A stretch of 64,000 nucleotides of DNA from CAYPHY01 sp964410625 (GCA_964410625.1 CAYPHY010000014.1:28093-92092); one strand, 5' to 3'. Positions 32,114 through 40,380 are shown, counted from the first letter of the stretch. Made by a program: numbers and translations. Notes: a model not told the origin generated them from the sequence alone.

Positions 32114-32844
32114 CTTCGCTGCCTCATCATCTCAAAGGCCAACACCGCCACCGAACTGCTGGTTCCAAGCGATTGGGCAAACGGCCGCCCATAAGGGATC
32201 GCCAGCCACAACTCCGCGCGGTTAAGAAAAGCTCTGGTGATCCCCCGTTTTTCACCCCCGATCACTAGAAAGAGGGGTTGGGTCAAATCGGCGGCATAGA
32301 TGCTAACCGCTCCCTCCCCCTGCGTCGCACAGGCAACCGTTAGACCCCGGCTACTGAAAAAGTCGGCCGCTTCCTCCACTGTCTCCGCTACAGCCGTCGG
32401 CATCCACTCCGACGCGCCAGCCGAAGCGCGAGTGACAACAGCGGCGGCCGAAAGCCAGTTGCGCGGCCGCAGCACCAACCCGCTAATCCCTGCCGCATAC
32501 AGCGCACGCACCGCCTGCCCAAAGTTAAAGGGGTCTTCCACCCCGTCCACCATCACCACACAGGGGTTGGCCTGCTCCTCCAGCAGCATCGGCAAGCTCT
32601 GCCAGCGGCGTGGGCCAACACGGGCAACCATTCCCCCATGCGTTTGGCCGCTTACCAGTCCATCAATGGTCTCGGCCGCTACTCTTTCGAGAGAGATACC
32701 TGTTTCGCTCGCCAGCCGTTGCAACTGCCGGGCGCGGCTGTCCCACTTATCCTCCCGGACGTAAATAGCCTCGACCGGCCGGTTTCCAGCGCGAACGGCC
32801 GCTTCAATCGAGATATACCCCTCAATCCATTGCCACTCAGACAT
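32104..32844 (-). CDS. SpoU/TrmH-family RNA 2-prime-O-methyltransferase
   Basis: 246 residues from ATG 32844; a longer open frame to 33207 only shadows the SurA-like gene. The N-terminal part carries a substrate-binding region (VEAIYVREDKWDSRARQLQR and THGGMVARVGPR). The SPOUT knot motifs are DGVEDPFNFGQAVRALYAAG, VIGGEKRGITRAFLN and IPYGRPFAQSLGTSSSVAVL. The enzyme methylates rRNA or tRNA; the target is unknown. The end of the frame (MRQRREG) runs into a family D tract. It follows the SurA-like gene with a 166-bp gap holding a family P repeat. Confidence 0.87.
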   Translation of the reverse strand: MSEWQWIEGYISIEAAVRAGNRPVEAIYVREDKWDSRARQLQRLASETGISLERVAAETIDGLVSGQTHGGMVARVGPRRWQSLPMLLEEQANPCVVMVDGVEDPFNFGQAVRALYAAGISGLVLRPRNWLSAAAVVTRASAGASEWMPTAVAETVEEAADFFSSRGLTVACATQGEGAVSIYAADLTQPLFLVIGGEKRGITRAFLNRAELWLAIPYGRPFAQSLGTSSSVAVLAFEMMRQRREG

Positions 32845-32934
32845 AGTAGATTTAGGATTTACGCAGTTAAGTAAAATGCGGTCATTCGCGTAAATTCGAT
32901 GCAAATACGTAAGCCCTGAGATTAAAGAAAACAA

Positions 32935-32988
32935 AAAAGGCACAAAGACACTAAGATGAATGACGCTTCGTGTCTTTATGCCTTTGGG
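32935..32988. repeat. Family P palindromic repeat
   Basis: AAAGGCACAAAGACACTAAG is mirrored by TCGTGTCTTTATGCCTTT. It lies between the SurA-like stop and the SpoU start. Confidence 0.78.
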
Positions 32989-33010
32989 ATTAACCTTCTG
33001 TACCGGTGTG

Positions 33011-34444
33011 TTATTCGCTGTCGTCGGCCGGTGCTTCTGTCGGTTCGGCCGCAGGCGTTTCCTCCACTGGTACGGGCGGAATCGTCGGGACGGGCGGCGT
33101 GGCTGTGGGGGCCGCCAGGAACTTGGAGTCCAGGATAGGTCTGTTCGGAACACGGCCGCGCCAGACATCACGAATCTGCAAGTTTCCAGCCAATTGCTGG
33201 TCAACAAATAGTTGCAGGTTCTCTTGCTTGATGGTGTTCAGTTCCGATTCGGAGAGGTCGCGCTCTTCACGACCGCTAACCATGATGATCGAATAAATCG
33301 GCGTTGTGCCGTCCGACTGTGTGTCGGTGATGACCTCGCTCGGCTCATTCAGATCCAACTCGAAGGCGGCCTCAGCGACGGCCGCGCCCACCGACGCTTC
33401 CAGCGTGTTTTGCGTACGCCACAGTAATTCACTGGCGTTCGCTGTTGAGACGGTCTCTTCCGCTTCTTCCTCTTCTGAGGATGGAGGCTCCTGGTTAACA
33501 CCACTGCGAATCGTATTCCAAACGGTCAGGAAACCTTCGCTCTCGATTTCGGCCGCTGCTTCGTTGGCCTCTTCTTCCGTCTCAAAGGTCAGCAAGAAGA
33601 TGCTGGCATGGGGCGCACGGGTGCTAACCCCATTTTCCTCAGCGAGAATCTCGGTCAGCCGTTCGCGGCATAGCTGATTGCGAACAACCGCGCGGTACGT
33701 CGCTTCGTTAAGCCCCAGTTCGGTAAATTGGCCGATAAAATCGTTATATTCCGTCTCAAACGCCTCTTCGGTGACCGGTGTGGCAGTTGGTTGGGGCGTA
33801 AAGGTGGGACCAATCGTCGCCGTTGGGAAGGGTGTCTCGGTAGGCACCACTTCGGTAATCACGGCCGTTGGCAACGGCGTTAGCGAAGGTGTGGGTTCTA
33901 CGGTTGGTGTCGCTGTCGGCCGAGGCGTGGGCGATTCTCCACCGAAGTAGCCAAAGGTTTCTTCAATTTGAGCATCCACGTCAGCATCAGTGATGGTTAT
34001 GCCGCGATCTTCCAAACCCTGACAGATCACCAATTCATCAGCCATCGAGTTGATCACGTTCTGCCCCATCCCCTCTTCGTCGAGCAAATCGTTGATCGCC
34101 TGCCCGCCAAACTGCTGGACAATGCCGACGTCTCCACCAAACGCCTCTAGCTGGTTCTCCAGAAAGATGATTCGCTGAGCGCGTTCATACTGCACGCGCT
34201 CTTGCCAACCACGCAGCGAAATCTCCTGTTCACCAACAGAGGCAACTACCTGTCGTGGCACGATGAACAACTCATTGATCAAAGCGATCAAGAGGACGAT
34301 TGCCACGAGAACACCAACGCCAATAACACCAAGACGGATCGAGCGTAACTGTCGCTCTTGCTTACGAGCACGCAGTATCTCTTTTCGTGATTGGCGTTGT
34401 TGGCTTTCTGGGGTAACTTGGTTCTGTTTCTTGGCCAAGGTCAA
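33011..34444 (-). CDS. SurA/PrsA-like membrane-anchored peptidyl-prolyl isomerase
   Basis: 477 residues from TTG 34444; AAGG of the rpsR stop region serves as ribosome site, and there is no ATG nearby. An N-terminal basic stretch leads to one membrane anchor (LGVIGVGVLVAIVLLIALIN). The outer part has a SurA-N-like helical region (DLLDEEGMGQNVINSMADEL), a Thr/Pro spacer (PTPRPTATPTVEPTPSLTPL), and a parvulin-type region around residues 275-400. The acidic tail ends in PTPPV-type repeats. It assists folding of exported proteins. It begins 6 bases after rpsR, so the ribosomal protein transcript probably includes it. Confidence 0.8.
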   Translation of the reverse strand: MTLAKKQNQVTPESQQRQSRKEILRARKQERQLRSIRLGVIGVGVLVAIVLLIALINELFIVPRQVVASVGEQEISLRGWQERVQYERAQRIIFLENQLEAFGGDVGIVQQFGGQAINDLLDEEGMGQNVINSMADELVICQGLEDRGITITDADVDAQIEETFGYFGGESPTPRPTATPTVEPTPSLTPLPTAVITEVVPTETPFPTATIGPTFTPQPTATPVTEEAFETEYNDFIGQFTELGLNEATYRAVVRNQLCRERLTEILAEENGVSTRAPHASIFLLTFETEEEANEAAAEIESEGFLTVWNTIRSGVNQEPPSSEEEEAEETVSTANASELLWRTQNTLEASVGAAVAEAAFELDLNEPSEVITDTQSDGTTPIYSIIMVSGREERDLSESELNTIKQENLQLFVDQQLAGNLQIRDVWRGRVPNRPILDSKFLAAPTATPPVPTIPPVPVEETPAAEPTEAPADDSE

Positions 34445-34450
34445 TCAACC

Positions 34451-34690
34451 TTAATCAGCGACAAAAGGTAAGAGGGCAATGTGACGCGCCCGCTTGATCT
34501 CACGGGCCAACGCACGTTGGTGCCTGGCACAAGCCCCGGTCTGGCGGCGCGGACGAATGCGGCCGTATTCATTCACATAGCGCGACAGAACATCGTGCTG
34601 CTTATAATCAATGGCGATTTTTTCAACGCAAAAGGCACAAACCCGCTTGCGGGCGCGAAAGCGTTTGTTCGCCGGTAATTTTGATTGCAT
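34451..34690 (-). CDS. rpsR: 30S ribosomal protein S18
   Basis: 79 residues. CAFCVEKIAIDYKQHDVLSR and NEYGRIRPRRQTGACARHQR are strongly conserved S18 sequence. The paired Cys residues (CAFC and the later CARH) mark the zinc-binding C+ form. It sits on the small-subunit platform near S6 and S11. Gene order rpsF-ssb-rpsR is the standard one; rplI, often next, is absent and a SurA-like gene follows instead. Confidence 0.97.
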   Translation of the reverse strand: MQSKLPANKRFRARKRVCAFCVEKIAIDYKQHDVLSRYVNEYGRIRPRRQTGACARHQRALAREIKRARHIALLPFVAD

Positions 34691-34780
34691 ACCAATTCTC
34701 CAAACTTAATGTAGCAACGAATTAGCGCGAATTAATTTTCACAAAGAAATCGAATCTCGCGAAATCTAGTTGCAGAAAAA

Positions 34781-35116
34781 TTAAACATCAGAAAGCACAA
34801 TCAGGTCTTGGGCGACAATTTCGGTACGGAAATGTTTCCGCCCCATGCTATCTTCCCAGCCACGGGTTTGCAGTCGTCCTTCAATATACACCTGTTGGCC
34901 GCGTGTCAGGCGGCTTTTGCACATCTCCGCCAGACCGCCCCAGGCCACGACATTGAACCACTCCGTTTCTTCAAACTTTTCCCCTTCTGAGGAAGTCCAG
35001 GTTCGTGCCGTGCCAACACTGAAGGAAGCGACGGGACGGCCGCTTGGTGTCTCGCGCACCTCCGGATCAGCGTCCAGCCATCCAATAACCATGACCTTGT
35101 TTAAGCCCTTGTGCAT
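34781..35116 (-). CDS. ssb: Single-stranded DNA-binding protein
   Basis: 111 residues from ATG 35116 (GTG 35131 is an alternative). MHKGLNKVMVIGWLDADPEV, then VASFSVGTARTW, EWFNVVAWGGLAEMC and GQQVYIEGRLQTRGW are OB-fold SSB signatures. The protein is shorter than most SSBs. It lacks a long Gly-rich linker and the acidic DDDIPF-type tail; it ends EIVAQDLIVLSDV. It may be a minimal SSB, with another full-length one elsewhere. It lies between rpsF and rpsR. Confidence 0.93.
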   Translation of the reverse strand: MHKGLNKVMVIGWLDADPEVRETPSGRPVASFSVGTARTWTSSEGEKFEETEWFNVVAWGGLAEMCKSRLTRGQQVYIEGRLQTRGWEDSMGRKHFRTEIVAQDLIVLSDV

Positions 35117-35133
35117 GGTCAAGTCTCTCACTC

Positions 35134-35207
35134 CCCCAATCTCTACTCACGAATCTCCAATCTCTGTGGGTGGGTAGAGATTAGAGATTGGAGATCAGAG
35201 ATTCTCC
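35134..35207. repeat. Family B palindromic repeat in the rpsF-ssb gap
   Basis: CCAATCTCTACTCACGAATC with TCCAATCTCTG is mirrored by TAGAGATTAGAGATTGGAGA with TCAGAGATT. It lies between rpsF and ssb. Confidence 0.85.
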
Positions 35208-35214
35208 GTCTTAA

Positions 35215-35508
35215 TTACTCTTCTTTGCGAACAACAAGGTAACGCAGAATGTCGTCGTTGAATTGGAAGTTCCGTTCGATCTCACGAATCCGAGCGGGAT
35301 CGATCTTCGCTTCGTATAAAACGTAGTAACCTTCGGTGAACTTTTTGATCTCATAAGCCATCTTTCGCTGGCCCCAACGGTTGATCGTCGGTTTGTCACC
35401 TTCCCCAGCCCCAGGCGCCAGGAGATCACTCACGCGCGTGATCAATTGATCGCGCTCACTGTCTTCCATCTGCGGTTGTATAATAATCGTGACTTCGTAA
35501 TCGTTCAC
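35215..35508 (-). CDS. rpsF: 30S ribosomal protein S6
   Basis: 97 residues from GTG 35508, preceded by AGGAG about 9 bases upstream. NDYEVTIIIQPQMEDSERDQ, then INRWGQRKMAYEIKKFTEGY and YLVVRKEE are S6 landmarks. It binds the S18 partner on the 30S platform. First gene of the rpsF-ssb-rpsR-SurA-like series; a promoter candidate lies at 35615-35642. Confidence 0.97.
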   Translation of the reverse strand: MNDYEVTIIIQPQMEDSERDQLITRVSDLLAPGAGEGDKPTINRWGQRKMAYEIKKFTEGYYVLYEAKIDPARIREIERNFQFNDDILRYLVVRKEE

Positions 35509-35614
35509 GTTGCAACACTCCTTTCCGTGGAATTTGCTCTAGCGAGCCTTGCCCCTGGTCATGCCAGGAGCGGAAAGCGACGCGCTTACGATGCGGCCGC
35601 GCAACGAATTTACT

Positions 35615-35642
35615 ATTCTAGCAGGAATCTGCTGATTGACAA
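35615..35642 (-). promoter_or_regulatory. Promoter candidate for rpsF operon
   Basis: On the minus strand TTGTCA (35642-35637), a 16-base spacer, then TAGAAT (35620-35615). It gives a leader of about 100 bases before the GTG at 35508, enough for an S6-S18 autoregulatory RNA, though I see no clear fold. Confidence 0.5.
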
Positions 35643-35704
35643 GCCAATCTTAGCCACTTTTTGCTTTAGGACTTTTCAACCAGGCGATTTGACTTCGACC
35701 TTTG

Positions 35705-35710
35705 TATAAT
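35705..35710 (+). promoter_or_regulatory. -10 element directly before the GH99-like gene
   Basis: TGTATAAT ends 6 bases before the ATG at 35717, so the transcript would be leaderless. No good -35 at the right distance is seen. Confidence 0.45.
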
Positions 35711-35716
35711 GGCGTG

Positions 35717-37612
35717 ATGCATCGCTTCAAACGTTATATTTGGCGGCCGTCCCTCGTCGCTTTCCTCTTGCTATTGGGCGGCCTCTTACTGTGGCAACCG
35801 TCGCCTCCCCTCGCCAACGCCCAGGGACAAACACGCCTCGTACTGGCCTTCTACTACGCCTGGTACTCTCCCGACTCCTTTGGCGCGGGGCGCACGCCTT
35901 ACCAGCCCCCCTCCCCTTACTTTTCGGCCGACGCCGGAACGATCCAACGCCATGTCTCCGAAGCCCGCAGCGCGGGAATTGACGGCTTTGTGCAAAGCTG
36001 GTATGGGCCATCGAATAATCAGACGGAAGGCAACTTTCGCGCCCTGCTCGACATCGCCAGCGCCAACGGTTTCCGCGCGGCCGTGGACTTCGAGACAGGC
36101 AGCCCCTACTTCACCAGCAGCGACGACCGCATCCATGCCCTCAGCGTGCTGCTCAGCGACCATGTCAACCATCCCGCCTATTTGCGCGTGGATGGTAAGC
36201 CGGTCGTTTTCTTCTGGGCCAATTGGCTGCTCAGCCCCAACGAATGGGCCGACATCCGCGCCGCCGTAGACCCCAATCGCAATAGCATCTGGATCGCCGA
36301 GGGGGGCAACACCAACTACCTCAACACCTTCGACGGTCTGCATCTCTACAACACCGCCTGGTCGGCCAATCCGGCAGGGACGGCCGCTACCTGGGCAGCG
36401 AACACCAAAGCGGCGGCCGCTACCTATGGCGGCTTCAAGTATTGGGTTGCCACCGCTTCCCCTGGCTGGGACGACCGGCTGCTCGGCCGAGGGGACGCCA
36501 CTGTCTACCGCGACCGCGCCGATGGAGCGTATTACCAGGCCAGCTTCGCCGGAGCAGCGGCCAGTGCGCCTGATATGTTGATCATCACCTCTTATAATGA
36601 ATGGCCGGAGGGAAGCCAGATCGAGCCAAGCAATGAATATGGCAATCTCTATCTCGATCTGACGGCGCAAATGAGCAGCACCTATAAATCCGGCTCGGTC
36701 CCCGCCGCGCCGCCCGTTCCCCCACCGGCCCCGGCGGCCGACACCCCCACACCAGCACTCTCTGGCACAACAGCAGCCGCAGCACCCACATCGGCCGCGC
36801 CTGCCCCATCCGCCACCCCAGGCGCTGACAACAGCCAACCACAAGCGGCAGCGACCACAGCGCCGCTAGCGACGGATGCGCCGCCCCCCAGCCCCACGCC
36901 GCTTGTCTCCCCCACACCCCAACCCGACGGGCAGATCATCTACTATATCGCCGAGGGGGATACATTGATCGCCATTGCCGACCGTTATGGCGTGAATTTG
37001 GCCGACCTGTTCGCGCTGAATAGTCTCGATCAAAATTCGTTGCTCAGCATCGGGCAACCGCTGGTGCTGGGCTATGGCGGCCGTCCCGATGGCTCCACCG
37101 CCCTGCCCGGCTTTCCCCGCGCCCGGCTCATGCCCAGTGGGGAAACGATCCACGTCGTCGCTGCCGGAGATACGCTAGGCGGTATCGCTTTTCAGTATGG
37201 GGTGACAGTTGAAGAGTTAGTGGCGCTGAATACGGGCTTGCAGCCTGATGGTTTTATCCAGATCAACCAGGAGATTGTGGTCGAGCGACGGCTGCAACCG
37301 ATTGCCACCGGCGCCTCGGCCGATCCGCCTACGGCCGAAGCGACCGACATCCCCACCCCATTGCCGACGCTCGTTCCGCTCACGCCCACGCCGACCATCG
37401 TCCCCTATCCAATTCAGGCAGCGGCCGCCTTATCCACCGTCGCCCCCACCCCAACCCAACTCGCCCCGGCCATCCAGCAGGCCGCGGTCGAACGAACGGC
37501 CGCACCTGAACCCTCTACGCCGATCCGTTTATGGTTGCCTATTTTACTAGCGGCCGTAGGGGTTCTGGCCCTGGCCGGTGCATTCTGGCTCTATCGCGGC
37601 CGTCGCCTATAG
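35717..37612 (+). CDS. Surface-anchored GH99-like glycosidase with two LysM domains
   Basis: 631 residues from ATG 35717. A signal or anchor segment (SLVAFLLLLGGLLLW) precedes a GH99/GH71-like domain. That domain has FYYAWYSPDSFGAGRTPYQ, GIDGFVQSWYGPSNNQTEGN and MLIITSYNEWPEGSQIEPS, as in endo-alpha-mannosidase relatives. A Pro/Ala/Thr linker leads to two LysM modules (about 406-452, YYIAEGDTLIAIADRYGV; 475-520, HVVAAGDTLGGIAFQYGV), a second linker, and a C-terminal membrane anchor with Arg-rich end. It probably cleaves or binds envelope glycan. It faces the rpsF operon divergently and radA convergently. Confidence 0.82.
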   Translation: MHRFKRYIWRPSLVAFLLLLGGLLLWQPSPPLANAQGQTRLVLAFYYAWYSPDSFGAGRTPYQPPSPYFSADAGTIQRHVSEARSAGIDGFVQSWYGPSNNQTEGNFRALLDIASANGFRAAVDFETGSPYFTSSDDRIHALSVLLSDHVNHPAYLRVDGKPVVFFWANWLLSPNEWADIRAAVDPNRNSIWIAEGGNTNYLNTFDGLHLYNTAWSANPAGTAATWAANTKAAAATYGGFKYWVATASPGWDDRLLGRGDATVYRDRADGAYYQASFAGAAASAPDMLIITSYNEWPEGSQIEPSNEYGNLYLDLTAQMSSTYKSGSVPAAPPVPPPAPAADTPTPALSGTTAAAAPTSAAPAPSATPGADNSQPQAAATTAPLATDAPPPSPTPLVSPTPQPDGQIIYYIAEGDTLIAIADRYGVNLADLFALNSLDQNSLLSIGQPLVLGYGGRPDGSTALPGFPRARLMPSGETIHVVAAGDTLGGIAFQYGVTVEELVALNTGLQPDGFIQINQEIVVERRLQPIATGASADPPTAEATDIPTPLPTLVPLTPTPTIVPYPIQAAAALSTVAPTPTQLAPAIQQAAVERTAAPEPSTPIRLWLPILLAAVGVLALAGAFWLYRGRRL

Positions 37613-37617
37613 CGTTG

Positions 37618-37680
37618 TGGCGCGGGTTGCCAACCCGCAGCCCGCAGCCCTGAGCGATTTAGCAAATCGCTCTACAGGAG
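37618..37680. repeat. Family K repeat and GCGGGTTG palindrome between convergent genes
   Basis: GCGGGTTGCCAACCCGC is followed by GAGCGATTTAGCAAATCGCT with CTACAG, two palindromes in the 59-bp gap between the convergent LysM and radA genes. The second supplies the TAG stop of radA (37672-37674). A terminator role is possible. Confidence 0.78.
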
Positions 37681-39045
37681 CGCCACTTCCATCGCCTCGT
37701 GCAGCGTGCGGCAGCCGATCAACTCCATCTCTTTGGGATACCCCTTTGCTTCGCGGCCGCGCGGCCGGGGGACGACACAACGCTTAAAACCGAGCTTGGC
37801 CGCTTCTTTCAGCCGCGCTTCCATCTGCCCCACCGCCCGAAGCTCGCCGCTCAAACCAATCTCGCCCACAAAAGCCATGTCGGCGTGGACCGGCCGGTCC
37901 TTGACGCTGCTCGCCACCGCAATGGCGACGGAGAGATCGGCCGCCGGTTCATCAATCTGCAAGCCACCAATCACATTGACAAAGACATCCTTATCTTGCA
38001 GCGACACATGGACGCGGCGCGTGAGCACGGCAGATAGCAACAACAGGCGGTTATAGTCAATCCCGTTCGCCGTGCGGCGCGGGTTGGCAAAGGTGGTGGT
38101 GCTGGCCAGGGCTTGAATTTCGACCAGCAGCGGCCGTGTCCCCTCCATCGTCACGGCAATCGTTGATCCCGGCGCGTTCACCTGTCGCTCGGCCAAAAAC
38201 GCTTCCGAGGGGTTGGTCACCTCGACCATACCCTGCTCGGCCATCTCAAACACGCCCACTTCGCTCGTCGCGCCAAAGCGATTCTTTACGCTGCGTAAAA
38301 GGCGATAGCGATGGAAGGGATCACCCTCCAGATAAAGCACCGTATCCACAATATGCTCCAGCACGCGCGGCCCGGCGATAGCCCCTTCTTTGGTCACATG
38401 CCCGACGAGGAAAACGACCACGCCACTATCCTTTGCCAACTCTTGAAAGCGCGAGGCACACTCCCGCACCTGGGAGACGCTCCCCGCCGACGATTTCAGC
38501 GTGTCGTCATAGGTCGTCTGGATACTATCCACAATGGTCAACACCGGCTTGACCGAGCTAATGTGGTCGAGCATGGCAGCGAGATTGGTCTCCGTCACCA
38601 GATAGAGGTCATTCGCCTGCATCTTCAGCCGGTCGGCACGCATCTTGATTTGCCGTGCGCTCTCCTCGCCGGAGACATAGAGCGTAGGGCCATGTAGATT
38701 CGCCATCAACCCCGCTACTTCCAGCAACAAAGTTGACTTACCAATTCCCGGATCACCACCAACCAGCACCAGGGAGCCGGGGACGACGCCACCGCCCAAG
38801 ACCCGCGAGAACTCCACCAGCGGCAGTTGCAGCCGTTCAAAGCCATCGGCCTTCACCTCGCCCAGGCGGACCGGCTGGCTGGTGGTTCGGCCGCTGCTCC
38901 GGCGGTTCTGAGGAGCAGGGGCTTCCGGTTCAATCAACTCTTCAACCATCGTATCGAACTCACCACAGCGCGGGCAACGCCCCATGTAGGCGGGTGTGGT
39001 TCGGCCGCATGATTGGCAAACATATTGTGTCTGTCGTTTCGCCAT
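37672..39045 (-). CDS. radA: DNA repair protein RadA (Sms)
   Basis: 457 residues from ATG 39045. The zinc finger (C10, C13, C24, C27 in YVCQSCGRTTPAYMGRCPRC) is followed by Walker A GGDPGIGKSTLLLEVAG and by the RadA-specific LRSVKNRFGATSEVGVFEM near 252-265. The C-terminal Lon-like domain contains GGLQIDEPAADLSVAIAVAS and GLSGELRAVGQMEARL. It acts in recombinational repair and branch migration. An upstream in-frame stretch is rejected because the RadA start is standard. The stop is in a family K repeat. Confidence 0.96.
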   Translation of the reverse strand: MAKRQTQYVCQSCGRTTPAYMGRCPRCGEFDTMVEELIEPEAPAPQNRRSSGRTTSQPVRLGEVKADGFERLQLPLVEFSRVLGGGVVPGSLVLVGGDPGIGKSTLLLEVAGLMANLHGPTLYVSGEESARQIKMRADRLKMQANDLYLVTETNLAAMLDHISSVKPVLTIVDSIQTTYDDTLKSSAGSVSQVRECASRFQELAKDSGVVVFLVGHVTKEGAIAGPRVLEHIVDTVLYLEGDPFHRYRLLRSVKNRFGATSEVGVFEMAEQGMVEVTNPSEAFLAERQVNAPGSTIAVTMEGTRPLLVEIQALASTTTFANPRRTANGIDYNRLLLLSAVLTRRVHVSLQDKDVFVNVIGGLQIDEPAADLSVAIAVASSVKDRPVHADMAFVGEIGLSGELRAVGQMEARLKEAAKLGFKRCVVPRPRGREAKGYPKEMELIGCRTLHEAMEVALL

Positions 39046-39087
39046 AATTTTCCTAAAAAGTAAATAGTTAACAGCCAACTCTATTAC

Positions 39088-39118
39088 AATTCATCCCTCA
39101 TCCTTCATCCTTCATAAT
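39088..39118. repeat. Family D tract upstream of radA
   Basis: CAATTCATCCCTCATCCTTC with ATCCTTCAT, one arm of family D. Confidence 0.7.
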
Positions 39119-39162
39119 TATACCCTAGAACATCCGTTCAAACACCCCTTACACTCGTCATA

Positions 39163-39192
39163 ATGACAGCTAATAGCAGGCAGTGGTATACT
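39163..39192 (+). promoter_or_regulatory. Promoter candidate, near-leaderless, for the small membrane gene
   Basis: ATGACA (39163-39168), an 18-base spacer, then TATACT (39187-39192). The ATG at 39201 begins 8 bases after the -10, so the transcript would start at or within 2 bases of the start codon. Confidence 0.5.
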
Positions 39193-39200
39193 AAGCCCCT

Positions 39201-39479
39201 ATGATTGACTGGTGGTCGGTAATTACCAATAGTTTCTGGATATTGGGTCTGGCCGTATTACTGGCGGCGTTCAGCTATTCATACTGGTTAGGAGGACAGC
39301 AAGGGACAACGCTCCGACAACAGCTTCAAAGACCCGCGTTTTTGCGCGTTTTCGCCATTGCCCTGGTGCTAGTCGGCATTGGCCTGGCCGGAACAAGTCA
39401 AACAATCTGGGAAACTGTTCTATCCATCGTGCTTATTCTCAGCAGCGTGATCTTTTTCTTTACCCTGCGACAGAAGTAA
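39201..39479 (+). CDS. Small membrane protein, function unknown
   Basis: 92 residues with three likely membrane segments (SFWILGLAVLLAAFSYSYWL, FLRVFAIALVLVGIGLA, TVLSIVLILSSVIFFFTL) and short loops. I do not recognise a family. It stands 90 bp before a PqqD-like gene on the same strand and could form a small operon with it and the proline-rich membrane gene at 39886. Confidence 0.7.
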   Translation: MIDWWSVITNSFWILGLAVLLAAFSYSYWLGGQQGTTLRQQLQRPAFLRVFAIALVLVGIGLAGTSQTIWETVLSIVLILSSVIFFFTLRQK

Positions 39480-39569
39480 GCGTTCAATAAAATCCAGAAG
39501 CTTGCAAGATGGTCTTCATCTTTCAGGCGATAGTGAAGGGAAATCAGCCCGAGGAGTTGGCAAGGTCTG

Positions 39570-39875
39570 ATGTTGCCTGTACATTCTGTAGATTCGAGAG
39601 ATTCGAGTCCGCAAATTGCGCCAGATTTAGTCTGGCAAATTTTGGACAATGGCACGGTTCTCGTTTCGCCCTACGTCGGCGAGGTTTATATTCTCCAACA
39701 GATGGATACAATTATCTGGCAGTTGCTTGTTGAACAGAAGGAACTGGCCGAAATCGAGACGACGCTTGTCAAAGAGTTTAATCTGTCTCTGGAACAAGCG
39801 CGGTCACATTTGCAGAAATTTCTACATGGCTTGACCAAACAAGGGGTACTTGTCTGGTCGCCTAGAAGCTCATAA
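39570..39875 (+). CDS. PqqD-like (RRE) small protein
   Basis: 101 residues. The stretch SPQIAPDLVWQILDNGTVLV followed by SPYVGEVYILQQMDTIIWQL and a helical pair ending in LTKQGVLVW is the PqqD winged-helix pattern. It binds precursor peptides in peptide-modifying systems. No radical SAM or peptide gene adjoins it; it lies between a small membrane protein and a proline-rich membrane protein. Its stop codon overlaps the leader of the next gene. It may be an orphan chaperone of unknown use. Confidence 0.78.
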   Translation: MLPVHSVDSRDSSPQIAPDLVWQILDNGTVLVSPYVGEVYILQQMDTIIWQLLVEQKELAEIETTLVKEFNLSLEQARSHLQKFLHGLTKQGVLVWSPRSS

Positions 39876-39885
39876 ATTAGTATGT

Positions 39886-40287
39886 ATGATTAGCACTACC
39901 GCTCGCTTCTATTTTTATATGATTGCCGCCGCACTGGGGCTGTTTGTCCTGTTTGCCCTCCACCGGCAAAGCCTCCAGGCGTTTCCGGCCGCACAGGAAG
40001 GGTATCCCGCCCCGGAAGAGCCGACGCCCACCCTGGCCCAGCCCTACCCGTCATCGCCGGTGAATGGGGAGAGCGTTCCGGCCGTTCCCGTGCAGGCAAC
40101 GGCCGCACCCGCGCCCATTGGCGGCTCCGAACCGCCAGTCGGCAATCCCGGTTTGAGTATCCAACCGGTTAACCCCCAGGCAAATCTCGGCCGCTACTAT
40201 CTATGGGGCGGTTTCCTGGCGGCCCTATTCATCTTTGCCACCAGTGTCTATGGCTCGGTCACGCTATTTGTCCGGCGTAAAGAGTGA
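39886..40287 (+). CDS. Proline-rich protein with two membrane segments, unknown
   Basis: 133 residues from ATG 39886. A hydrophobic N-terminal segment (FYFYMIAAALGLFVLFAL) is followed by a Pro/Ala/Thr-rich outer region (APEEPTPTLAQPYPSSPV). A second segment (YLWGGFLAALFIFATSVYGS) follows, and the end is basic (VRRKE). No family recognised. It follows the PqqD-like gene with about 10 bases between stop and start. A degenerate family A hairpin follows the stop. Confidence 0.65.
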   Translation: MISTTARFYFYMIAAALGLFVLFALHRQSLQAFPAAQEGYPAPEEPTPTLAQPYPSSPVNGESVPAVPVQATAAPAPIGGSEPPVGNPGLSIQPVNPQANLGRYYLWGGFLAALFIFATSVYGSVTLFVRRKE

Positions 40288-40297
40288 AAAACATTTC

Positions 40298-40360
40298 AGA
40301 AACCGGGTTTCTATCGAATAGTCGGCCACTCTGGTTAGAGGCTAACAAACTCGGTTTCTA
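40298..40360. repeat. Family A repeat, degenerate hairpin
   Basis: AGAAACCGGGTTTCT at 40298-40312 and the imperfect partner ACAAACTCGGTTTCTA at 40345-40360, in the 93-bp gap before the flippase-like gene. Confidence 0.72.
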
Positions 40361-40380
40361 TTCCATCTGGTAAACAGATC

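Noticed and set aside
32845..33207. Longer SpoU-family frame starting at 33207
   Set aside because: It overlaps the 3-prime end of the SurA-like gene in another frame and adds only Arg/Pro-rich residues; MSEWQW at 32844 fits the family.
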